A DNA stretch of 11,372 nucleotides from an uncultured Rhodanobacter sp. (GTDB taxonomy: Bacteria > Pseudomonadota > Gammaproteobacteria > Xanthomonadales > Rhodanobacteraceae), in the NCBI GenBank assembly GCA_903827735.1, contig CAIKJM010000561.1:1-11372 (forward strand), given 5' to 3'. This document shows, piece after piece, positions 1 to 6,031 of this stretch; the stretch's first letter is position 1; every line of letters starts with the position of its first letter. The position numbers and the translations under genes were made by a program. The notes below the pieces were generated by a model, which saw only the letters and a list, made by a program, of their open reading frames with translations, ran no database searches and was not told the DNA's origin.

Positions 1-1
1 C

Positions 2-625
2 TTTCTCTACGAAGCCACCGGCGAAGAGGGCGAATCGACCGTGCGCAAGGTCGAGCTCGAAACCGGCAAGGTGCTGCAGCGCTACGACGTGCCGCCGCAA
101 TATTTCGGCGAGGGCATCGTGGACTGGAAGGGCAAGCTTCTGCAGCTCACCTGGAAGAGCGAGATCGGCTTCGTGCACGATCTCGACACCTTCAAGCTGG
201 AGCGCAGCTTCACCTATCCCGGCGAAGGCTGGGCGCTGACGCGCGACAGCAAGAAGCTCTACATGAGCGACGGCACGCCGACGCTGCGCGTGCTCAATCC
301 GGACACGCTGCAGCAGATCAGCAGCATCAACGTCACCGCCGACGGCGAGCCGGTGAAAAACCTCAACGAGCTGGAGTGGGTGAAGGGCACGATCTACGCA
401 AACGTGTGGCTAACCAGCAAGATCGTATTGATCGATCCGGCCACGGGGCACGTGACCGGCATCCTCGATCTCGCCAGCCTGTTCGACGTCAGCCAGCTGC
501 CGGAGCCAGTCAACGACTGCCTCAACGGCATCGCGTACGACGCCAAGCACGATCGGCTGTTCGTCACCGGCAAGCGCTGGCCCAAGCTGTTCGAGATCAA
601 GCTGGTGAAGCAGCCGGCAACGTAA
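2..625 (+). CDS. Glutaminyl-peptide cyclotransferase (glutamine cyclotransferase), 5' end outside the window
   Basis: The reading frame is open from the left edge to the TAA at 623-625, giving about 207 C-terminal residues. The real start lies upstream, and the GTG at 41 is only an internal valine. The family (plant/bacterial-type QC, a five-bladed beta-propeller) converts N-terminal Gln of peptides to pyroglutamate, releasing ammonia, usually on exported proteins. Family-typical stretches are visible: YFGEGI, LTWK, YPGEGW.LT, SDGTPTL, LNELEW, ANVW, NGIAYD and the closing FVTGKRWPKLFEI. The intact C-terminal motifs argue against decay. A signal peptide, if there is one, would be in the missing part. 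It converges on the DUF4174 gene with a 70 bp gap. That gap holds only a weak hairpin (659-674) with no T-tract, so no good terminator is seen. The family call is secure; the natural substrate is unknown. Confidence 0.9.
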   Translation, partial: FLYEATGEEGESTVRKVELETGKVLQRYDVPPQYFGEGIVDWKGKLLQLTWKSEIGFVHDLDTFKLERSFTYPGEGWALTRDSKKLYMSDGTPTLRVLNPDTLQQISSINVTADGEPVKNLNELEWVKGTIYANVWLTSKIVLIDPATGHVTGILDLASLFDVSQLPEPVNDCLNGIAYDAKHDRLFVTGKRWPKLFEIKLVKQPAT

Positions 626-695
626 GGACTCACCTGACTGGCCCATGCTTGGCCTCGACGTAGCTAGGCCTACGGCGTCACGGCGAATCGGATAG

Positions 696-1172
696 CTAGT
701 CGCGTTTACTGTCGGGACTGCCAGCCGGGTCGCGTCCCATTTCGTCCTGCCGCATCGGCATCGCATCGATGATGCCGAACAGCTCGTTCAGTGCGATCGA
801 CCCATGGCGCTCGAGCTTTTTGCCACCGTCCTTGCCGACGAGTATCACGCTGGGCAACGGACCCGGGCGCAGCCTGAGTTCTTCGATCAGCGCCTTGCTT
901 GCTGCAACGCTCATGTCGCGGCCATCGCGCTGACCGTGGCCGTCAATCACCGTGAATAAAATTATGTCGCGCTCCGCGAAAGCGCGCTGGTTGTCCGGTT
1001 CGCTCAGTGACGTTTTCAGCTTGACCAGCACTGGATCCGCGGCGCTTGCCGCGATGACAATAAGCGGGCGCGTTTTACCGATTTCCTGAGCCAGCGGCGC
1101 GTCACTGCTCGCTGCAAAGCTGTGCGTGCCGACGATGGACGCCGCGGCAAAGATCAACGTTCGGATAAGCAT
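696..1172 (-). CDS. Exported DUF4174 domain protein
   Basis: This is a 158-residue protein of unknown function. I chose the ATG at 1172 over an upstream in-frame start at 1235 because it is preceded by GGAG eight bases away and begins directly with a signal peptide. That peptide is MLIRT followed by a hydrophobic run, with likely cleavage after SFA near residue 20. The body (about 25-150) resembles DUF4174: alternating beta/alpha segments of thioredoxin-like type. It ends in the family's characteristic region PSVILVGKDGGKKLERHG, then LFGIIDAMPMRQDEM. No CxxC redox pair is present, so a thioredoxin-like catalytic role is not supported. The last roughly 12 residues are polar and probably disordered. 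It lies 160 bp downstream of the flavoprotein gene on the same strand, so co-transcription is possible but not shown. Confidence 0.82.
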   Translation of the reverse strand: MLIRTLIFAAASIVGTHSFAASSDAPLAQEIGKTRPLIVIAASAADPVLVKLKTSLSEPDNQRAFAERDIILFTVIDGHGQRDGRDMSVAASKALIEELRLRPGPLPSVILVGKDGGKKLERHGSIALNELFGIIDAMPMRQDEMGRDPAGSPDSKRD

Positions 1173-1332
1173 GCGAGAGACTCCTCGGTGAATCGGCCGG
1201 CACTGCGCACAGCGCTGCAAGGCTGCTGTCAGCAATCGGCGCTTGAGAAGGATTGCCCTGCCGCCGTGAAGCGCGAGTCAGATGAAAGGGCGAGCGACAA
1301 CTGCGCACCAATTGCTGAGGTTCGAACGTGCA

Positions 1333-2610
1333 TCAGCCCGTGCTGGCCGTGTCAGCAGCGCGAGCCATGCTCCCGCCTTGATCCAGCCACCGCGCCGCGC
1401 CACGCCCAGCCATCAAGCCGCTCGCAAAACACGCGGTCAACAGATAGCCGCCCGTCGGCGCTTCCCAGTCCAGCATTTCGCCGGCGAAAAACACGCCGGG
1501 CCTTGCGCGCAGCATCAGCGCATCGTCCAGCGACTCCAGCCGCACGCCGCCGGCGGTACTGATCGCCTCCGCCATCGGTCGCGGACGGCGCAGATGCAGC
1601 CGCAGTGCCTTGAGCTGCGCCGCCAGAGCGACGGGATCGGCCAGCGTGGGCTTGTCGACCCGCTCGAATACCAGCGCGCTCTTGTACGCATCCAGCCCTG
1701 CGCGACGACGCAACCAGTCGCCGATGCTGTGCTTGCCACGCGGCGCCGCCAGCCGTTCGGCGAGCGTGGCCTGAGTGTAGCCCGGCACCAGGTCCAGCGT
1801 CAGCACGGCTTCGCCGTTCGCGGCGATCTGCTCGCGCAGCTCGGCGCCGATGGCATAAATCAAGCTGCCCTCGATACCGTACTCGGTCAGCACGAACTCA
1901 CCCTGCCGTGCGCGTGCGGCGCCCTGGCGATCGGTCCAATGCGCCACGACCGGCTTCAGCGGCGCACCGGCGAAGCGGCTGATCAAATATTCGCTCCACG
2001 GGATTTCAAAGCCGCAGTTGGCGGACTGCAGCGGGGCCACCTCGGCGCCGAGCTGCGGCATGGCATCGACCCACGCGCCGTCGGAGCCGAGCTGCGGCCA
2101 GCTGGCTCCGCCCAGGGCGAATATCACCGCATCGGCTTTCGCCGTGCGCTCACCGTGGGGTGTGTCGAAGCGCAGCGCACCATCGGCCGGCCAACCGAGC
2201 CAGCGGTGATGCACGTGAAAGCAGACGCCGGATGCGCGCAGCCGATGCAGCCATCCGCGCAGCAGCGGCGCCGCCTTCATATCGATGGGGAACACCCGGC
2301 CCGAGCTGCCGACAAAGGTCTCTACGCCGAGGCCGGTCGCCCACTTTCGCAGGGCCTGCGCGTCAAAGGTCTCGAGCCAGCGGCTGATTTCTGCATGGCG
2401 CGAGCCAAAACGGCTGACGAACTCAGCTACGGGCTCCGCATGGGTAAGGTTGAGACCGCCTTTGCCAGCCAAAAGAAATTTTCGGCCAACCGAACCCATC
2501 GCGTCGTAGAGATCGACTGCCACGCCGGCGGCGCGCGCCGATTCGGCGGCCATGAGCCCCGCCGGGCCGCCGCCAATGATCGCAAGTCGGGTAGTAACCG
2601 CTTTAGTCAT
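1333..2610 (-). CDS. HI0933/TIGR03862-family FAD-dependent flavoprotein
   Basis: This is a 425-residue cytoplasmic flavoprotein of the HI0933-like (BaiN/RdsA-related) superfamily, closest to the TIGR03862 branch; its substrate is not established. It opens with a Rossmann dinucleotide fold: beta strand LAII, then GGGPAG (residues 13-18), and an acidic residue D36 at the end of the second strand, expected to bind the FAD ribose. The family signature GRKFLLAGKGGLNLTH follows at 42-57. Near the C-terminus (about 370-409) is the second FAD contact region, with VFFAGEMLDWEAPTGGY and LLTACFASGLMAGR. I prefer the ATG at 2610 because it puts GGGPAG about 12 residues in, as is usual. Its ribosome binding site is poor (GGAAAG almost touching the ATG). 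An in-frame GTG at 2682 would add 24 residues and cannot be excluded. A three-codon ORF (ATG at 2618, stop overlapping the 2610 ATG) overlaps the start. Confidence 0.9.
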   Translation of the reverse strand: MTKAVTTRLAIIGGGPAGLMAAESARAAGVAVDLYDAMGSVGRKFLLAGKGGLNLTHAEPVAEFVSRFGSRHAEISRWLETFDAQALRKWATGLGVETFVGSSGRVFPIDMKAAPLLRGWLHRLRASGVCFHVHHRWLGWPADGALRFDTPHGERTAKADAVIFALGGASWPQLGSDGAWVDAMPQLGAEVAPLQSANCGFEIPWSEYLISRFAGAPLKPVVAHWTDRQGAARARQGEFVLTEYGIEGSLIYAIGAELREQIAANGEAVLTLDLVPGYTQATLAERLAAPRGKHSIGDWLRRRAGLDAYKSALVFERVDKPTLADPVALAAQLKALRLHLRRPRPMAEAISTAGGVRLESLDDALMLRARPGVFFAGEMLDWEAPTGGYLLTACFASGLMAGRGAARWLDQGGSMARAADTASTG

Positions 2611-2809
2611 CTTTCCATGGTGGCACGTTGCTTCGACGGACCAAAGCTGCCGCTGCGACGGCGCTTCACTGACGCGCTTCACACCCCACTCTTTTAACTA
2701 TCTGGCAAACCCCGCCGGCTCATTTTTTATTCTTTCCTAGCGAAAACCTAAAAATCATTATCAAAAAAATTCTTCTCTTAGATTTTTATTATTTAGGAAA
2801 TTTTTTTAT

Positions 2810-3007
2810 ATGGTTATTCCATTTCATACAGGTAAACAACCGGCAAGAGTCCGGGGCGACAGTCGGGCTTCAACGGAAATGGCAAAGGTTTATATCGATC
2901 TAAACGTATTAAATTACGAATTAGCAAGTTATTACTTTTCTGCAGGATTACACGCTTGGTTTTACGCCGAAGCACCTGACCGCCGGCGAGAACCGACTAC
3001 TATTTAA
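2810..3007 (+). CDS. Doubtful small ORF, 65 aa, unrecognised
   Basis: ATG to TAA with a possible Shine-Dalgarno AGGA about 11 bases before the start. A second in-frame ATG at 2879 follows GGAA closely and would give a 42-residue product. The N-terminal half is basic and polar. The C-terminal half contains YIDLNVLNYELASYYFSAG then LHAWFYAEAP, rich in aromatic residues, with no membrane segment or signal peptide. Codon third positions are AT-rich, unlike every other gene in the window. The stop codon sits in the loop/stem of the candidate terminator at 2994-3020. I recognise no family. It may be non-coding, for example part of a small RNA. Confidence 0.2.
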   Translation: MVIPFHTGKQPARVRGDSRASTEMAKVYIDLNVLNYELASYYFSAGLHAWFYAEAPDRRREPTTI

Positions 3008-3020
3008 GTAGTTGTTTTAT
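2994..3020 (+). terminator. Candidate small intrinsic terminator in the AT-rich island
   Basis: CGACTACT (2994-3001) pairs with AGTAGTTG (3007-3014) around a five-base loop, with one G-T pair, followed directly by TGTTTTAT-like sequence. The stem is short and AU-containing, so termination would be weak to moderate. It would end a short rightward transcript starting in the AT-rich promoter-like DNA around 2760-2810. Confidence 0.4.
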
Positions 3021-3156
3021 ATGAACAATAGAAAACATATCTGAGGGATGGCGTAGGCCTGACGCAAGGCGACGCGCGCGCATGCGCGTTCGGACCGCTG
3101 ATTTTCCGCGAAAACGATTACGCCCTTCAGGCTGATTCAAACCACTACGGCGATTG

Positions 3157-3172
3157 TGTGATTGCAATCACT
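3157..3172. promoter_or_regulatory. CRP/Clp-type binding site, near-perfect palindrome
   Basis: TGTGATTGCAATCACT fits the CRP-family consensus TGTGA-N6-TCACA at nine of ten positions. Its central 14 bases, GTGATTGCAATCAC (3158-3171), are a perfect palindrome. In Xanthomonadales the CRP homologue Clp recognises this type of site and activates extracellular enzyme genes. The next gene downstream is the secreted sedolisin at 3470. The centre (3164.5) lies about 62 bases before the start point predicted from the promoter-like pair at 3193-3219, which is the class I activator position. Factor binding is inferred, not shown. Confidence 0.65.
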
Positions 3173-3192
3173 GGATACTTCAAAAAATCCTA

Positions 3193-3221
3193 TTGACGCT
3201 ACTTGAGCATCGCCATAACGT
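3193..3221 (+). promoter_or_regulatory. Candidate sigma-70 promoter for the sedolisin gene
   Basis: TTGACG (3193-3198) is a five-of-six -35 box. The -10 is weak: CATAAC (3214-3219) at 15 bp spacing or TAACGT (3216-3221) at 17 bp. A poor -10 with an upstream activator site is what an activator-dependent promoter would look like. It would give a leader of roughly 240 bases before the ATG at 3470. An alternative -10, TATAAA, lies around 3325 inside that leader but has no good -35. Confidence 0.4.
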
Positions 3222-3469
3222 CGAATAGTTGGCCAATGGGGATTTTGGCAAACGGTCTCGTCACGACGTCGATTTTTATTTTCGGCGTCGCCCTGTCAAA
3301 ACGTTCGTATTGAACCTTCTAGGGATATAAAAAGGCTTACGCAACGCTGACGAGATCGCAGGGCAATCCAAGAAAGTCACCGGTGTCGCGTCTGTCCGCG
3401 GCGCTCCATTACATGAGGTGTTCGCGCCCCGTGCGGGTTCGTTTTGCCTCAAAAACTTCGGGAGTTCCA

Positions 3470-5908
3470 ATGCAAAGCCATTTCCGTCTCAAGCTGCTCG
3501 TTGCCTCCATCGCTATGGCCGCGACCGCGACTGTCTATGCCACGCCCGCAAGCAACGTCAGCAGTGCGTTCGTTGCACTGCCTACGCAGAGCGTCAACAC
3601 CTTGCGTAACGGCGACGTATCCACCGGGCCGCTGGCTTTCTCGCAGCCGATGCACGTTGTGGTATCGCTCAAATTGCGCAACAAGGCGCAGCTCGACAGC
3701 TTTGTGGCCAAAGCAGAACAACCTGGTACTCCTGTTGCGCAGCGCTCCATCAGCCCTGAGCAGTTCGCCGCGCAGTATTCGCCGACCCGGGCGCAGGCGC
3801 AGGCCGTGGCCGACTACCTGACCAAGGCCGGCTACAAGAACGTCACCATTGCGCCGAACCGCCTGCTGGTAGAAGGCGACGCCACCTCCGACACCGTGCG
3901 GGCAACATTCAATACCAACTTCGAAAGCGTGCACACGCACGACGGTCGCACTGCTTATCACAACACCAGCCCCGTAATGATTCCCGCGGCGCTGCAGGAC
4001 ACCGTGCAGGCCGTTCTCGGTTTGGACAACGTGCACCTTTCGCACATCTTCGCCGTCAGGGCCCACGCAGACACCTCGCATCCGCTCGCCACGGGAACCG
4101 CCGTGGGTCACAACCCGCTTGATTTCCCGAAGATCTATGGCGCCAGCAGTCTCGCCACGGCGTCGACCGTGACGGTCGGTAACGTCGTGTCCGGCCAGAT
4201 GAGCGACGTGCTGAGCGACGTCAAATCGTTCGAGAGCACCAACGGCCTGCCTTCTTTGGTTCCGACCGTCGAAGGCACCGGCAATACGGGCAGCGTCTCG
4301 GCTAGTGGCGACGGTGAGTGGGATCTGGACACCCAGGACATCCTCGCGATGACCGGTGGCGTGAAAAGCCTGATCCTGTACGACGCCGCCAGCCTCTCCG
4401 ACGCGGCGCTGACCACCGACTACAACCTCGCCGTTACCGACAACAAGGCGGTAGTCATCAACGTCTCGCTGGGCGAGTGCGAAACCGATGCCAAGTCGGC
4501 CGGCACCACCACGACGGAAGACACGATCTTCGAGCAGGCCGTGGCGCAGGGTCAGACCTTCTCCGTGTCTGCCGGCGACTCCGGTGCCGACGAATGCGGC
4601 ACTGGCGGCATCACCCCAAGCTGGCCGGCCAGCTCGCAATACGTGATCTCCGCCGGCGGTACCGAGCTGTATACATCGGGCACCACCACCTACGGCAGTG
4701 AGACCGTCTGGAACAACCTCAGCTCCAGCGAGGGCGCGACCGGTGGCAGCCCCAGCACCTTCGAGCCGATTCCCAGCTGGCAGGTGGGCGTGGGTCAGAA
4801 CGGCACCTCGAAGTATCGCGGCGTGCCCGATATCGCCTTCGACGCCAGCCCGGTTTCCGGCGCGCTGGTTATCGTGGACGGCCAGGCCAACCAGCAGATC
4901 GGGGGCACCAGCTTGGCCTCGCCGCTGTTCGTCGGTGCTTGGGCGCGTATCCAGGCCGCCAACGGTGGCGCGCTGGGCTTTGCTGCCCCGCTGATCTACA
5001 AGGCCGCCGCGGCCAACTATGCGACCGACTTCCACGACATCACCTCCGGCAATAACAGCGGTGAGACGGCAGCCGTGGGCTGGGATTACACCACCGGCTT
5101 CGGCAGCCTGATTGTCAGCGCACTGGCGGGCAACATCAGCAGCACCGGCGGCGGTGGCGGCAGCACCGGCGGCACACCGACGGCCAACTTCAGCGACACC
5201 ACCAGCGGTCTGACCGCGACGTTCACCGATTCGTCCACCGACTCCGGCGGCACCATCAGCACGCACGCATGGACCTTCGGCGACGGCAGCACCTCGACCG
5301 CCACCAGCCCGAGCCACACCTATGCCGCTGCGGGCACGTACAGCGTGACCGAGACGGTGACGGACAGCGTCAGCGGCAAGACCAGCGCGAAGACGGCATC
5401 GGTCACGGTCAGCAGCAGTGGTGGCGGCACGCCGACCCAGCTGCTCGTCAACACCGGCTTCGAAACGGGCAGCGCATCGCCGTGGACGCTGACGTCAGGC
5501 GTGCTTTGCTCCAGCAGCAGCTGCGGCAGCAGCGAAAGCCCGCACAGCGGCACCTACTTCGCCTGGTTTGACGGTTATGGCGCGTCGCATACCGATACCG
5601 CCTCGCAGTCGGTAGCGATTCCGAGCGGCAAGACCACGGCGACGCTGCAGTATTACCTGCATATCGACTCGACCAAGACCACGGCGGCCGATACGTTCAC
5701 CGTGCAGGTGCTGAACTCGTCCGGTACGGTGCTGAAAACCCTGTCGACCTTCACCAGCCTCAACACCAACACCGGTTATGCGGTGGAGACGGCCAATCTG
5801 TCCGCGTATATCGGTCAGACGGTCACCATCAAGTTCACCGGCAAGGAGACTTCGTCCTCCGGCAATACCGACTTCACGCTCGATGACGTGACCTTGACGG
5901 TGCAGTAA
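3470..5908 (+). CDS. Secreted sedolisin (S53 serine-carboxyl peptidase) with PKD and C-terminal beta domains
   Basis: This 812-residue exported acid-type endopeptidase precursor starts at the ATG at 3470, which has GGGAG five bases upstream and leads straight into a signal peptide (residues 1-24, cleavage after VYA). An in-frame GTG at 3383 would place 29 residues before the signal and is unlikely. A pro-kumamolisin activation domain spans about 45-210. The S53 catalytic domain (about 220-556) keeps all key residues: E283 and D287 in GEWDLD, oxyanion D370 in SAGDSG, and nucleophile S481 in GGTSLASP. The calcium site includes D523, I524 and D539 (HDIT..., GWDYTTGFG). C337 and C376 may form a disulfide. 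A Gly/Ser/Thr linker (557-568) leads to a PKD domain (about 569-648, with WTFGDGSTS and HTYAAAGTYSV). A second glycine linker leads to a beta-rich, jelly-roll-like domain (about 657-812). The protein is probably released by type II secretion and autoprocessed. CRP/Clp control is likely from the upstream site. Confidence 0.95.
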   Translation: MQSHFRLKLLVASIAMAATATVYATPASNVSSAFVALPTQSVNTLRNGDVSTGPLAFSQPMHVVVSLKLRNKAQLDSFVAKAEQPGTPVAQRSISPEQFAAQYSPTRAQAQAVADYLTKAGYKNVTIAPNRLLVEGDATSDTVRATFNTNFESVHTHDGRTAYHNTSPVMIPAALQDTVQAVLGLDNVHLSHIFAVRAHADTSHPLATGTAVGHNPLDFPKIYGASSLATASTVTVGNVVSGQMSDVLSDVKSFESTNGLPSLVPTVEGTGNTGSVSASGDGEWDLDTQDILAMTGGVKSLILYDAASLSDAALTTDYNLAVTDNKAVVINVSLGECETDAKSAGTTTTEDTIFEQAVAQGQTFSVSAGDSGADECGTGGITPSWPASSQYVISAGGTELYTSGTTTYGSETVWNNLSSSEGATGGSPSTFEPIPSWQVGVGQNGTSKYRGVPDIAFDASPVSGALVIVDGQANQQIGGTSLASPLFVGAWARIQAANGGALGFAAPLIYKAAAANYATDFHDITSGNNSGETAAVGWDYTTGFGSLIVSALAGNISSTGGGGGSTGGTPTANFSDTTSGLTATFTDSSTDSGGTISTHAWTFGDGSTSTATSPSHTYAAAGTYSVTETVTDSVSGKTSAKTASVTVSSSGGGTPTQLLVNTGFETGSASPWTLTSGVLCSSSSCGSSESPHSGTYFAWFDGYGASHTDTASQSVAIPSGKTTATLQYYLHIDSTKTTAADTFTVQVLNSSGTVLKTLSTFTSLNTNTGYAVETANLSAYIGQTVTIKFTGKETSSSGNTDFTLDDVTLTVQ

Positions 5909-5964
5909 GCGAAGTAAACCGGACAGTTGCCTTCATTGGCCGCTGTCTCGGCGAACCAACGGAA

Positions 5965-5994
5965 GAGCCCGACCGCAAGGCCGGGCTCTTTTTT
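5965..5994 (+). terminator. Intrinsic terminator of the sedolisin gene
   Basis: GAGCCCG (5965-5971) pairs with CGGGCTC (5982-5988), followed immediately by six T residues. It lies 56 bases after the sedolisin stop. Read leftward the T-tract is poor, so it mainly serves the + strand, although the sulfotransferase gene also ends nearby at 6032. Confidence 0.9.
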
Positions 5995-6031
5995 GTCGCG
6001 CGACGCACAGTAGACAGCGGCAAGCGCCGAG

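Larger units (their letters stand above)
2721..3030. other. AT-rich intergenic island in a GC-rich chromosome
   Basis: Base composition drops sharply here. By hand count only 11 of 60 bases at 2761-2820 are G or C, and 17 of 60 at 2881-2940, with a short GC-rich insert at 2840-2870. The rest of the 2611-3469 gap is more ordinary. The island contains A/T runs resembling promoter or nucleoid-protein binding DNA, a doubtful 65-codon ORF (2810-3007) and a hairpin-plus-T terminator (2994-3020). It could be a small-RNA unit, a leader, a xenogeneic-silencer target upstream of the protease, or a remnant of foreign DNA. No transposase, terminal repeat or tRNA was found. Confidence 0.6.

Noticed and set aside
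659..674. Hairpin between the glutaminyl cyclase and DUF4174 genes
   Set aside because: The stem is only five bases and no T-tract follows on either strand, so it is not called a terminator.
1282..2697. 471-codon plus-strand ORF opposite the flavoprotein
   Set aside because: The composition is Arg/Ala/Gln-rich without motifs. The minus strand encodes a complete FAD protein with conserved signatures.
3077..3088. CGCGCATGCGCG palindrome in the gap before the sedolisin
   Set aside because: It is a perfect 12-base palindrome but made of alternating C/G around a central AT. Such sequences arise easily at this base composition and it matches no regulator I know.
3449..5317. 622-codon minus-strand ORF opposite the sedolisin
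   Set aside because: It is an antisense shadow produced by high GC3. The product is a Gly/Val/Arg-rich sequence with no recognisable domain, while the plus strand has an intact peptidase with all catalytic residues.
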